Source: Scatophagus argus | Taxonomy: Eukaryota; Chordata; Actinopteri; Scatophagidae | Reading direction: 5' to 3' | DNA length: 64,000 nucleotides | Assembly: GCF_020382885.2 (NCBI RefSeq) | Contig: NC_058495.1 | Coordinates: forward strand, 19,140,127-19,204,126 | Shown here: piece by piece, positions 12,901-22,995 of the stretch | Position numbering within the stretch: the stretch's first letter is position 1 | Layout of the letters: each line of letters begins with the position of its first letter | The notes under the pieces: model-generated | Database searches by the model: none | The model's input: the letters and a program-made list of their open reading frames with translations, nothing else | Told to the model about the DNA's origin: nothing | Program-made: the position numbers and the translations under genes

Positions 12901-15771
12901 GAGGGAGACACCATGCTGTTGGGCGCTTGAGTCAAACACGACTCGTATCTGCCCTGGCTTTTGAGGATGGTACACCCCGAAAATGGGCAGGTACCAGCAT
13001 TCCTGTTTCTCTTGGATGGGCGGTGCCCTCTCTGCATGCTTGTTCTCGAACAGCTTTTCCATGAAGGAGGAGAACTGCTGCTTCATCTCAGCATTCTTGT
13101 TCAGCGTGCGTTTCAAAGAACTGAGGCGGGACAGAGCTTGCTCTCTGTTGTTGGGGAGCGGCGGACGAGGAGACTTGAATGGCAACGGAGCTACCCAATT
13201 ACTCTCTTTGTCCTGATGGACTTCTTTTCCCATAATGTTCAAAAACAGTTCATCTTCAAACGACATAGCACTCTTATTGTCATTGTCTGTTCTTTGGAAA
13301 ACTGTGAGCCCGAGCTGTTCTTCGGCTGGCTTAGACTTTGTCATGTGTGCAGAGTGGCCATACCTGTGCTCCCCGCCGTAGCTCAGTCTCTCTTTCACAT
13401 AGATGCTATTGTTGCAAGGAGTGAGAAGTGACGGACGTCCATTCTGAAGAATGTGGGTTCTGAAGGTGTTCACAGTTGGCTTGTGAGCGTTGTCGAGACA
13501 CACTTCGCCTATTATCACCCAGCCTAAATCTAGACGCTGGGCAAAGGGTGCGTCGTGGGGCCCGCTGACTTGCTCTCTCACCTTGTGCACACGTATCATG
13601 TCTCTCCCTAGCAGGATCATCATCTGAGCGTCAGGATCCAGTTTGGGAATGTGCGGAGCGATGTGTCTGAGGTGAGGGTGTGCGAGGGCGACCTCTGGTG
13701 TCGGGATTTCAGACTTGTTGGTCAATATCTCGTTGCACTCGATGAGTGGCGGAAGATCAAGGCACACACCTCCATTCACTGCTTCAATTTGAAAGCCAAC
13801 TGCTTTTCTTCCGGTCATCTCAGTCGTGCCGGCGCATGTTCTCATCAGATACGGAGACAGACTGCTGTTGACCCCAAACAGCTGGAAAAATTCAGAGCGT
13901 GCTAAGGAGCGGTTACTTTGATCGTCGAGTATGACGTATATCTTGATGGCGAGCTCTGGTTGACCTTGAGGGAAGACGCGTGTCAGACACACCTTTGAGC
14001 AGGACCGCGGGAGACTGCTTAGGCCGCAGACCTTGGTGCACTGCGATCTCACTTCCAGGGCGGAACTGGCTGGCTGTGCTTCTCCACCTGGTTGGACAGA
14101 CGACGGAGGCGGTGGCTGAGAGGTGTCGGGATGCATTGCGGAGCAGTGTCTTTCACTCTCACACTCACCGCATTTCAGTGTCGTCTGGCAGTCCTTGGCG
14201 AGGTGGTTTGGGGCACAGCATTTATAACAGCGTTTATGTATTTTGAGAATGTCTTTGCGTTCTTGCAATGTTTTCATTCTGAATGACCTACATTTTTCTA
14301 ATGGATGCGTTTTCTTGTGCACAGGGCAATATCGAGCTGGATCAATGTCTTTCTTTTCAGTGTCTGTGGCGCTTGTGGTGTCTGCGTCAACGGTAGCAGA
14401 CACGTCTGTCTTGTGCACAGATACAGCTGTCTTGAACCCACTTTGCTTTAATGGAGTTTTCTCACCTTTGCTGTATGGCTGGCTGTTGCTTGACAGGGCG
14501 AAACTTGGGTCATTGCGGGCTTTAGCCTGGATGTTGATGAAGTCCACGAAGAACGAAAAGGGAGGAAAAGTTACTCTGTGCTGCTCTTTGAAGCGGGAGC
14601 CTGTGTTGAGCCATTTTTCCTGCAGACCAGGAGGCAACTTCTCAACTATGGGCTTTATCCCACGAGGCGTATCGAGGTAGGCCAGTCCGGGGAGGTAGCC
14701 GTCGTCCTTAGCTGCCAGCAGCTCCATAAGGAGATCACTGAGCTCTCTCAGTTTCACATTGTCTTTGGCAGACAGACGGGGAAAGCTATCTAGTCTTTTG
14801 AACAGGGCGTTCTCTACCATCTCTGGTGTGCCGTAGCATTCCTGCAGTCTCTGCCAAGACAGATGGAGAGCAGCTCTGGGGTTAGTGACATGAACAGCTC
14901 GAATCCTTTTCACATGCTCTGATGACTCTTTACCCAGCCACTTCACGAGGAGGTCCAACTCTTCACTGTAGGTGAGCCCCAAGCCCTGTGTTGCATTGAC
15001 GAATGACGAATGCCATGCTCTGAAGTTCTCTGGTGAGTCGTCGAACTTGGTAAGGCCAGTGGTCACTAATTCTCTGCGTGCTAGGAACTTGGCGAAGTCC
15101 ATCATGGGTGGAGAGTCGGGGCGAAGAGGAGGAGACTGATCATGTTGTCTGTGCGGAATGTGTGACGGTTTTGAGGTGGGGGACTGTTCAGCTGCATGTG
15201 CGGGCTCGTGTGCTGAGGGTCTGAAGTCTGTGAGTGGGGGTTTTACCGCTACAGTTCCAGGTGCTGACTGACATGGAGGACTATTCACCGTGTGCTGCAT
15301 TTCATGGTGATTCAGTAAGGCAGAAGACTGTACGCTAATCTGTGACTGACATTGCACATACTCTTCAGTGCGCTGTCGAATCACTTGTGGCGAAACCACA
15401 CTTCTTAGACTTTGTACATCTTCATTCCCCATAGCTACAGCTGCTTCTAAGATTTCAGCTTCGACCCGCGCTGCCTCTGCTTCCCTTTCATACGCCAACG
15501 CCTCCAAATCTGCTTCTAATGCAGCCTTTTGTAGATCTAGCTTAGCTCGTTGCTTTTTCATTTCTAACTGTCGCTTAGCATAACTTGCCTTGGTGAGCGC
15601 TGCTTCAGCTGTGGCCCGAGCTTTGGCGGCAGCCTCCATGACAGAAGACCTTGAAGAGGACGAGCGTTTTGAGCTGGCTCTTGAGTGGACCGAAGGCTTT
15701 GGAGACGATGAACGTCGTGGTGGGCTTGCTTCAGGCTTAGTTTCATCTCTGGTTTTCGATTCTGACGCCAT
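9946..15771 (-). CDS. BEL/Pao gag-pol polyprotein (1941 codons)
   Basis: A single open frame encoding Gag and Pol of the LTR element. Order along the protein: a basic, alanine- and glutamate-rich coiled-coil-like N-terminus (about 40-115); a DUF1759-like Gag region (about 225-420); a CCHC zinc knuckle starting at C515; an aspartic-protease-type region (about 590-740); reverse transcriptase with the YVDD motif at 1067-1070; RNase H (about 1200-1340); the HHCC zinc-binding part of integrase (about 1530-1600); an integrase core with D1640, D1707 and E1757; and a DUF5641-like C-terminus (about 1830-1930). The start was chosen at the first ATG, 49 bases inside the 5' LTR border. In this superfamily Gag and Pol are commonly one frame cleaved by the element's own protease. 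It is a mobile-element gene, not a host gene. Confidence 0.93.
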   Translation of the reverse strand: MASESKTRDETKPEASPPRRSSSPKPSVHSRASSKRSSSSRSSVMEAAAKARATAEAALTKASYAKRQLEMKKQRAKLDLQKAALEADLEALAYEREAEAARVEAEILEAAVAMGNEDVQSLRSVVSPQVIRQRTEEYVQCQSQISVQSSALLNHHEMQHTVNSPPCQSAPGTVAVKPPLTDFRPSAHEPAHAAEQSPTSKPSHIPHRQHDQSPPLRPDSPPMMDFAKFLARRELVTTGLTKFDDSPENFRAWHSSFVNATQGLGLTYSEELDLLVKWLGKESSEHVKRIRAVHVTNPRAALHLSWQRLQECYGTPEMVENALFKRLDSFPRLSAKDNVKLRELSDLLMELLAAKDDGYLPGLAYLDTPRGIKPIVEKLPPGLQEKWLNTGSRFKEQHRVTFPPFSFFVDFINIQAKARNDPSFALSSNSQPYSKGEKTPLKQSGFKTAVSVHKTDVSATVDADTTSATDTEKKDIDPARYCPVHKKTHPLEKCRSFRMKTLQERKDILKIHKRCYKCCAPNHLAKDCQTTLKCGECESERHCSAMHPDTSQPPPPSSVQPGGEAQPASSALEVRSQCTKVCGLSSLPRSCSKVCLTRVFPQGQPELAIKIYVILDDQSNRSLARSEFFQLFGVNSSLSPYLMRTCAGTTEMTGRKAVGFQIEAVNGGVCLDLPPLIECNEILTNKSEIPTPEVALAHPHLRHIAPHIPKLDPDAQMMILLGRDMIRVHKVREQVSGPHDAPFAQRLDLGWVIIGEVCLDNAHKPTVNTFRTHILQNGRPSLLTPCNNSIYVKERLSYGGEHRYGHSAHMTKSKPAEEQLGLTVFQRTDNDNKSAMSFEDELFLNIMGKEVHQDKESNWVAPLPFKSPRPPLPNNREQALSRLSSLKRTLNKNAEMKQQFSSFMEKLFENKHAERAPPIQEKQECWYLPIFGVYHPQKPGQIRVVFDSSAQQHGVSLNSVLLTGPDLNNSLLGVLIRFRKDLTAVTADIQQMFYGFLVRHDHRDYLRFLWHEDNDFSKEIQEYRVRVHVFGNSPSPAVAMYGLRRAAQRGESKYGADTKQFVDRHFYVDDGLVSLPTESAAIDLMKRTCASLAESNLKLHKIASNSVAVMKAFEPEELATGIKDLGLDDETLPAQRSLGLCWDISTDMFTFKVAVADKPYTRRGVLSVINSIFDPLGLAAPVTIRGRLLLRELSSGVQDWDSPLPDEKVSRWEEWKASLEKLSNLHVPRCYVKMSLSKAKYTELCLFSDASNWAIGAVAYLRAVTEEGHWEVGFVLGKAKLSPQPEPTIPRLELCGAVLATEMAELILDELDFKPDAVKFYCDSKVVLGYIFNDSKRFYVYVHNRVHRIRQTTSPDQWHYVPSEQNPADLATRSVAASQLMDTMWFKGPDFLYKPPEMEKREHFEVIGPETDVEVRPQVTALATHLETKRLTSERFQRFSTWKSLRRAVSYLKHQVRSHKPGTTDTPQHTCKGWHQCSGPRTPEERAAAKRLILETVQRDAYPDEYAALQANREVSSSSQLLTLDPYLSDGLLRVGGRLRHASLDTEVKHPIILPKHSHVTKLLVEHYHAEVKHQGRQFTEGAIRAAGLWIVGGKKLVSSTLHHCVTCRKLRGKLEVQKMADLPPERLDTSPPFTYVGLDVFGPWTVMTRRTRGGAAQSKRWAILFTCMNTRGVHIEVIESMDATSCINALRRFFAIRGPAKQLRSDRGTNFIAASAELGMERSEEKQTEILSYLHSKDCTWEFNPPHASHMGGVWERMIGVTRRILDSMLLQNKHTHLTHEVLCTLMAEISAIINARPLIPISSDPSSPILLSPAMLLTQKPGLHAPPGDFTSKNLLKGQWKQVQVLANEFWGRWRTEYLSTLHSRRKWHRTQRNLQPGDIVLLKQTQAPRNEWPMALVTSASPSSDGRVRKVEVQTASQGTSKTYLRPISDVILLLERD

Positions 15772-15820
15772 GTTGGAGTTCTTGTGTTATCCGTTGCACC
15801 CACGCTGGTTGTCTTTTTAC

Positions 15821-16515
15821 TGTACTGTTCCTATCTGTGTGTAAGCTACGTGCGTGAACACAGACTCCACAGCAAGCCAAACTCGTTTTCAACGAGCCAG
15901 GAAGCGAGCGCCTTGCTCCTTTTATTTTCCAGTGTAGCAGGTGAAAAGCGAGTAAAACTGAAATAAACAAATACAGAAAAACTTAGGAGCCTGACATTAC
16001 CGTCTCACACAAGCAACAGTAACGTTAGCCTATTACTAGTGTGACTAACAAGTATCGCTTAGCTTAGCAAGAAAACGAACGTTAGCGACGTAACGTAGCT
16101 ACTACTCATGTTCGGGTGTAAACATTACGAACTATGCTCATAAGGCTTATTTCTACACAAGTACAAAATGCACATCACTACTAACACTTACAGACATTGC
16201 TGCCATGGGTGTGTGTGGAGTACAAAACTCAAAGAGCGAAATATCAGGAACATCACATTACTGACAGTGATAGCAACTGAAGTACTGCGGGAATCTTACA
16301 TTCATTACGTTACATTACGTTCCAACCGGAGGCTCATGGGAACACTCAGATGTAAACAGAAACGTCATTCAAAATAAAAGCTCATCCTTTTCCTTACAAA
16401 ATACAGGTCTCTTTTCTTTTGCAATAAACAGTATATCATAAAGAACCAAAGTTGTAGAAAACACCATTTAAATACATATTTCCTTTTCTTTATATTTCAA
16501 CCTGAGGACAGAACA
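15821..16515 (-). repeat. 5' LTR of the BEL/Pao element
   Basis: 695 bp, reading as identical to the LTR at 9148-9842. It would hold the promoter that drives leftward transcription of the element. The leader from 15772 to 15820 is short. No clear tRNA primer-binding match directly abuts the LTR, so the primer tRNA cannot be named. Confidence 0.95.
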
Positions 16516-16520
16516 CTGAA
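16516..16520. repeat. Target site duplication (CTGAA), right
   Basis: Exact repeat of 9143-9147, marking the right border of the LTR element. Confidence 0.9.
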
Positions 16521-17904
16521 AGAGTCACTGAGTGAAACATGAAGGAGTGGGTGTGTGAGGAGGACGAGACAGCACACAGGTGGGGCGACACTAAAGATAT
16601 CAAGGTTACTGCCAGGTCAATCATAGACCATCAGTTAAAACAGGTCAGGCTCCATTTACAGTAATTAAGATGTTCAATCACCCAGCACTCTTACAGCTAC
16701 GATAAGCTCAAAGCGGTGTCACTCGCAGTGTTTATTTTGCTCTTCTGAGAGGTGCACTTTTCCCTTATAGATCACCAAAATAATTTGAAGAGAAGGAAGG
16801 AAGCATGCTGAGAAGCAAGAGCCGATAGTGAAAGAAACTAAAAGAAAAAGGTGTGTGTGTGTGTGAGGAATGGGAGTGAGTTTGATGAATGTGTCCTGAC
16901 GGATGGTGTAACCCCCCTAAGCCTGCCTCCACTTCCTGCAGCCCTCCTGTCATGGCTGAATATCGAGGTCAAACCACCTTTCATATCTGTTTCACACTGC
17001 AAGGACACAACACAGAACCAGTAAACACCTCAGCTCCTGGGAATGCTGCTGCTTTGTTCATTTTGACTTATTTAGTCTGTGTTAGCTTTGATAGCTTTAA
17101 AGACATCACGTATCATCCTTCTGGTTTCAGCTAAATTACATCAGCAGCAGCTGCATGCAGACCTTATGGTAAGTTATGAAAATTTGAAACGCACACCTTT
17201 AATTATTCCCTCGATATGAGACCAACTTTCTTAAAATGCAGTGTCAGAGTGCCAATCCTTCAAGCCAGTATAAAATTGCACCACTGTAGTCTGCAATCCT
17301 GAATTTAGTCACAATTTTTCAAGTTGTCACTGAGATATCACCGATATTTCAGGTCTGACAAACACAACCTGATCTGCAGATCCTCCCGTCCTCTCACATC
17401 TGTCATCTCATGGGGGGGGCAGCACTGGTCAGCAACAGGAAGAAGGTGGGAGGTCAGCAACAAGCGCTGGCTCAGTTAACAGACTTTCATCTCGATGTCA
17501 TTTAGTCTAATATATCTCTGGCAGCTGTGTGAATTCTCCCTCCACTGAGGTGAAAATAACAGATTGTCTTCATTTCTGGAAAATACGACGAGAGATGCCT
17601 TACAGGAACAGAGTCATTTAGAGTACATTTACATGCCTTACGTCTAGATTGCATTTCCTCACTCAGAATGCCTGAGTTATTGTCAGTTTATGCATATTTT
17701 AAGCGTAGAAATACAGCAGTGTCAAATATGGAGGCTGTCTAGTCAACAAAATAGCTTAGTTAATAATAAGTAATGGTTCATTCTGAACAATTACAGGACT
17801 TGCGTTTGACTATAAACTTTGCAATATTTAAATTCTGTTTATGCATCAGTGATTCAGCGGTATTAATCCAACATCACAATACATATATTTATGCACAATT
17901 TTGA

Positions 17905-18440
17905 GGTTCTTGTATTTTGATTATTTCCATTTTATGCTGCTTTATATTTAACTCCACTGTGTTTCAGATGGAAATGTTAAGCTTTTCAATTCACTACATT
18001 TTTTTGAGAAATAAACATTTGAGATTAAAACATATAAACTTCTTGAAAGAATATAAAATAAATATTAAACTTCAGCAATTGGCTCGAGGATTGAGACAAG
18101 AAGGGAGTCCCCACAAAAGATTTACTCAGTACAAACGTAATTTATTAAAATTTTGTTTTAATAAACATAAATAGACGTCTGCATGAGGAAATCAGCAGTA
18201 GCAATGAGTGCTGTGGAGGGCTGACAGTGTAAGTCAAAAGAAAAGCACTGATGCTTCAGTAGTAAGAGTCTATAAATATGTAATAATCTATAATTCAGAG
18301 GGGGCATTTTCCTCAGAAGTACTTTAACTTTGGTACTCGAAATGCATTATGCTTGTAAAATGTCTATACTTTTACTTAAGTGTGATTTTAAAAACAGGAC
18401 TTCTACTTATAATGCAGTATATCTACATGGTTGTACTGGC
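17905..18440 (+). repeat. Dispersed teleost repeat (TACTTTTACTTAAGT family), about 530 bp
   Basis: The left part carries TTTATATTTAACTCCACTG followed by TTTCAG and GGAAATG. The right part carries ACTTTAACTTTGGTACTC, then ATACTTTTACTTAAGTGTG and a GGACTTCTACTTATAATG-like block, in the order of a repeat very common in percomorph genomes. Related fragments in the window lie near 5340, 38820 and 54528. It is non-coding and diverged, so an old insertion. Confidence 0.6.
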
Positions 18441-19263
18441 ACTTAAACAGAAATGAACTCCTCCTATAACATTGTTGGACATGCCCAGTTTTAAAAAGGA
18501 TTAAAAGTCAACACTGCAGAACCAAAAATATCATCTCTTTTATTCTATGCATCCTCCCTCCTTGTCAAAACATTGTGCCTACATTACCCATAATGCAACT
18601 TGAGTACTAACAGTTTGGGCAGAGATTTGAGTGTCTTATGTCAGTACCAAAACCTTGAGCTGCTGGCCTGCAGTAGAGGCGAAGAGCAGGAAGGTCCTGT
18701 TGGCTAACTTCTTTTCTGCTCCAATTTATCAGATTTTCTACAGCTTGCTTTGGAGTCACAAGGGGGTTTGTTTGCTTTTTGTTTTATTTTTTTTTTGTAA
18801 AATTGGTGTTCACCTTTAAAAGTAGTTGCTCTCGGGTCCTCTTCCACCACTTGCTGTGTTTGTCTCACAAATGACAGTGAACACAGCAGATGGCAACACA
18901 GACTCCCATTTAAAGAAAGTAAAAACACAAACTGCGTTGTATTGTGTAGGATTAATTATCTTGTCATTCATGCTGTGCATGAATGTACTGAGGAAATGAC
19001 TTTAATATGGTATGCAAATAGAATATAGACCACAGGGCACTAATTGGCGGAGACTTAATTCTTAATTTTATTCTATACAACCTCAGACAGAAAGTAGATC
19101 TTTAATTCTGCCCATCTCTTTGTCTGCTTGTCACTTGTTTCAACCTTTAAGGAGTCCACAAAAAAAGTATATTTCAGGCTAATTAACATAGATCTATTTG
19201 TGATGATTTATGTCTATGATTCATCTGTTAAAAGGTGTAGTGGGCTACCCTGGAAAAAGATAA

Positions 19264-19307
19264 TTGATTGATGAGTCTCATTCCCAAGTCTGAGACTCAT
19301 CAATCAA
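19264..19307. repeat. Perfect 17-bp inverted repeat (hairpin)
   Basis: TTGATTGATGAGTCTCA (19264-19280) is followed by a 10-base spacer and its exact reverse complement (19291-19307). A weaker outer match (GGTGTAG...CTACAGCACC) may extend the stem. It could be a hairpin, a cruciform or the remnant of a small inverted-repeat element. Confidence 0.8.
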
Positions 19308-20057
19308 CTCGCCTACAGCACCTTCACCTCATGCGTGCCAAGACCTATATAGGATATAAATGGTGAGGGGATTTGCACTCTGTGGGTTTTGGTTTTTGCT
19401 GCCAAGGAGACTGAACTGACATGTGCTTTTGTTAGAGTAGTTTCACTGGCTGTCAGTACTGGTATGAAGGGAGAGTTTAATATAAAATATTGATATTTGT
19501 TCAGAGAAAATAAAGTGTGAGTACTAACCAAAAAAAGACGCCACCATGAACAGCACAGCTACTTCTTCAGACTGTGCTTTGCGCCCCTTTATATATATAA
19601 AATGCCACTTCTATAACCAGGATTCAAACGTTTCTGCCTCTGCCAGAGGAAATAGAGCAGATGTTTGAACCTGTGCAGGACAGGTCAGTCTCAGGAAAAA
19701 TCCTGGCGGAGCGGCAGCCTATAAGATGCACAGCATGTTAACGCAACCCAGTTTGAGTACACTGGGCGCCGTCTCTCTGTGACATGTCATCCCTCACTCT
19801 CAGCTCCTCTGCCAGCCTTTCTTTCCCTTTACTGTCACATTTGTCCAAAGAAACAAGCTGCCCGAAATAAAATTTTAAAACGAAGAAGGGTCAGAGATGG
19901 AGATGCATGAGAATGTGATCAAAATGAAAGTTTAACTTGAGGAGAAAAATCTTCCAACCCAGAAAAATTTGTCCACTCATGAAGCCCATAAGCACTAACG
20001 TCCCCTTCAGATACCAGAAGATACCAGAGCACCCTGTTCCTCTCAGCATGACAGCAT

Positions 20058-20063
20058 TTTATT
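20058..20063 (-). other. Candidate drd5 poly(A) signal (AATAAA)
   Basis: TTTATT on the plus strand reads AATAAA on the minus strand. It lies about 1.56 kb after the drd5 stop codon, a plausible 3' UTR length for a dopamine receptor. No transcript evidence supports it, and nearer non-canonical signals are possible. Confidence 0.3.
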
Positions 20064-20204
20064 AGACAAATGATGACACACTTCACTGTTTAAAGGACAG
20101 TAGTATACATTCAGATCAGGTCATCTGTACAGTACAAAGATAGAGAAGTGAAAGGTGTGGGAGAGGTGATGTATGACATCCACTTGTGTTGACTCAGTGG
20201 CCTC

Positions 20205-20224
20205 ACGCGTGTGTGTGTGTGTGT
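20205..20224. repeat. Short (GT)n microsatellite
   Basis: About nine GT units inside the presumed drd5 3' UTR. Confidence 0.8.
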
Positions 20225-21618
20225 AGGCTTTCCATAGAAACAATTTCTCAAACTGACGAAATGTCTTAACCTTATTGTGTCAGAGTTATTGATCCACTCC
20301 TTGAAATCTTTGGTCATTTAGATCAGCCTTGATTATTTCTTCTCAGTAACCCTTCAGATTGCAACCCATAATGTACAGTGCAATCGCTCCAGTGTTTTGG
20401 TGTTAACAGCGTACCAGTGCAATACATGGCAATATACATAAATGAGGTCCTCCCAAACATCTCGCTTACTGCTCAGAAGGTTCTTTGCAAGTTTCCAAAC
20501 TGTTACCACCTTATGCTATAAAGTCACATCCCAAGTACCCACATTTTTGAAATAGTTTGTGCCGTATCAGAACACTTTGTACATTTACAGTAATTACACT
20601 GTGCATTGCAGGCTGCAATCTAGAACACTGCCTTTTCTTTTGTTAGCTGAGTGATAGCTGACTGTGTTTGATGGAGAGGAACCATTCAGTTGTTTTGGCC
20701 TCAAGGAGAAACAAAAGCTCACAAAAAAAGCAGTTTTGAGCAGAATTCTTTGATTTGGATCAATGATTCCAGTGTAAAGAGGCTCACTTAAATTCACTTA
20801 CAGTTTTGAATTTTTGTATCTTTTTTTTATATCATGTTTTACACCAACAAAGCATCCTGCCATTTGTGTCTGGATCAAACTGCATGTAGTCCATGAGGTG
20901 CGGAGCAGGTGTGAAGGAGGAGTCACTGGGTTGGGTGCAGTGGGTAAACACTTTAATACTGCATTTTGGCATCATGTAACTTAAAATCCATACGACACAT
21001 TCTTTTCATATCTCCGAGTTCTTCCTTGAATAAGCTATAAGGCGCTGAAATGACTGCATTTGAGTAGAACTGTCTTGGTTGCACTGTCTGTAAGGCTGCC
21101 CTCAGTTTTCATGCTCAGAGGAAAGACGGGCACTGGATTCACATGAGGCTTTTAAACAGCAAAAGGTTTCCATTATGATTCCTCTGCTGAGTCTCTACAA
21201 ACATTTCTGTCCTCCCTGTGGGTGGACATGAGACACAGGCGCTCTGAGCCTTCGAGTAAACAACAGCTTCAACTACACTGAACCTTTTAACAAATTAACA
21301 CAGACTTCACTTGTCAAGTAAATAAACACCTACACGTCACTTTTTTCAGAACAGGACAACAACATCACATCTCACATATGACGCAAACGGGGGTCGGGGT
21401 GGGGGGTCCTGGTGGCTATAGAGACATGAACCCTGCTGAAGTGTCCACGAGCAAGTCACTAGACCAATCACGAGCTGCAAGGGCTGCTGCTCAATAGCTC
21501 ACTGGACCCTGACCTGTGGGGCCTCCCCCTGTGGAGAAGAGCGGGACAAAGGAGCTGAATGAACGATGGCATTATTATCAATGCACCCAGTTACGCACGG
21601 GGAGACACAATGTTGGAG

Positions 21619-22995
21619 TCAGTGTAATCCATTGGGTGTGAACGGAGACATCCTGTCAAGACTGATGTCTGCCTCGCAATCCTCCAAGTCACAAACCGAG
21701 TCTGTGGCGTTTTCATTGTTGTGAGAAAACTGTGAAATCCTGTCAAAAGTCTCTTCATGTTCAATACATTCAACCACGTTGGGGATCATGTTGACGTAGG
21801 CGTTCGCGATTTCCTTGTGGACGAGTGTGTCTTGATTATATGAGACCAGCTCGTTGCTGATGTTAACAGTTTCCACTGGTGTGCTGGAGCAGAAATGGCG
21901 ACAGCCCAAGAGGCTGGCGAAGGCCTTCCTGAACTCCGCGTTGAAGGCGTAAATGATGGGGTTCAGGGAGGAGTTGGTCCAACCGAACCACACGAAGACG
22001 TCAAAAGTCGTCTCGCTGACGCACGGCAGACCCGCGTCTCGGTCTGTGGCCGGTCTGTCGCAGAACGGGACCATGCAGTTTAGGACGAAGAAAGGTAACC
22101 AGCAACACACAAAGACACCCATAATCACTGACAGAGTTTTGAAAACTTTGGTTTCCCGTTTGATCGACGTCTTCAAGGTGTTGTGGTGTTGGCACTCTAT
22201 TCTGTTGGTCCGGCAACTTTGCGCGTGTTCTGCCGCTCTCTCCAGGGAGGCGATCCTTCTAATTTGTATTTGTGCAATCCGGTATATTCTGGTGTAAGTC
22301 ACAATCATAATTGCCACGGGAATGTAGAAACTTATCAGGGAGGAGGATATGGCATACTCTCTGCTCAGACTGGAATCGCAGTTTTCTTCTATCTGCCGAC
22401 TTGCGGAAAAGTTCCCGGCTACGTCTTCAGCGCTCGCTTTGTGCCAGTTGAGCTGGACTGGTATGAATGAAATGAGCACAGACAACGTCCAAGTGATGCT
22501 AATCATAACAAAGGCAACACGCTGGGTCATCTTCCTCTCGTAGCGGAAGGGGCTCGAGATGGCCCAGTATCTATCCACGCTGATAACGCAGAGGTTGAGA
22601 ATTGAGGCGGTGGAACACATAATGTCAAAAGCGACCCACACGTTACAGAAAGTGCCAAACGGCCAGTACCCCGCAACTTCTGCCACAGCTTTCCAGGGCA
22701 TCACCAGGACGGCCACGAATAAATCCGACAGAGCCAGAGAGACGACGAAAATGTTGGTGACTTTGGTCCGCAGGTGGCGAAATCGCAGCACCGCGGAGCA
22801 AACCAGGATGTTCCCCAGCAGGGTCCAAAGGATGAGCACGGACAGCAGACAGCCCGTCACCGTACGCACCACCATATCCTTCCTCCCGTCGTTTGTTGCC
22901 TCCGTTTCGGTGCTGTTCCACATAATCTCTTCTAGGGGTGCCGACACAGAGTCAATCCCCTGCACCGATGACAGATACTTGGCTGGGTTCTCCAT
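21619..22995 (-). CDS. drd5: D1-class dopamine receptor D5 (D1B)
   Basis: A class A GPCR of 458 aa that binds dopamine and couples to Gs/adenylyl cyclase at the plasma membrane. The gene is a single open frame, as the D1-class coding region usually is. Visible landmarks: a candidate N-glycosylation site at N27; TM1 about 43-66 (GN61-62); D91 in TM2; the disulfide pair C117-C206; the amine-binding aspartate D124; DRY at 141-143; the catechol-contacting serines S217, S218 and S222; CWLP at 298-301; NPIIY at 345-349; and cysteines C365/C369 for palmitoylation. The third cytoplasmic loop is short and the tail is over 100 residues, both D1-class traits. The tail motif [18 protein letters not shown] and the ending SPFTPNGLH match vertebrate DRD5 better than DRD1. 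The start is the first ATG, in a fair Kozak context (GGCACATGG). Teleosts have two drd5 copies; which one this is cannot be told here. Confidence 0.95.
   Translation of the reverse strand: MENPAKYLSSVQGIDSVSAPLEEIMWNSTETEATNDGRKDMVVRTVTGCLLSVLILWTLLGNILVCSAVLRFRHLRTKVTNIFVVSLALSDLFVAVLVMPWKAVAEVAGYWPFGTFCNVWVAFDIMCSTASILNLCVISVDRYWAISSPFRYERKMTQRVAFVMISITWTLSVLISFIPVQLNWHKASAEDVAGNFSASRQIEENCDSSLSREYAISSSLISFYIPVAIMIVTYTRIYRIAQIQIRRIASLERAAEHAQSCRTNRIECQHHNTLKTSIKRETKVFKTLSVIMGVFVCCWLPFFVLNCMVPFCDRPATDRDAGLPCVSETTFDVFVWFGWTNSSLNPIIYAFNAEFRKAFASLLGCRHFCSSTPVETVNISNELVSYNQDTLVHKEIANAYVNMIPNVVECIEHEETFDRISQFSHNNENATDSVCDLEDCEADISLDRMSPFTPNGLH

Larger units (their letters stand above)
9148..16515 (-). 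mobile_element. BEL/Pao LTR retrotransposon, looks whole
   Basis: A 7368-bp element on the minus strand. It has 695-bp LTRs at 9148-9842 (3' LTR) and 15821-16515 (5' LTR), each reading TG...CA on the element strand, and a perfect 5-bp duplication (CTGAA) on both sides. One long gag-pol frame lies between them. The order gag, zinc knuckle, protease region, reverse transcriptase, RNase H, integrase, then a C-terminal DUF5641-like part is that of the BEL/Pao superfamily. The two LTRs read as identical by eye over their whole length, which implies a very recent insertion. It lies about 5.1 kb beyond the drd5 stop codon, in the same orientation as drd5. No envelope-like frame is seen. Confidence 0.95.
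16521..20050. other. Intergenic region between LTR element and drd5 3' end
   Basis: No gene was recognised. It contains one dispersed teleost repeat (17905-18440), a perfect 17-bp inverted repeat (19264-19307), and a 40-codon frame at 19546-19668 with a good Kozak context but no family match. Confidence 0.55.

Noticed and set aside
15772-15820. Primer-binding site for a named tRNA
   Set aside because: A TGGGTGCAACGG stretch is present on the element strand but is not adjacent to the LTR and does not clearly match a tRNA 3' end known to me.
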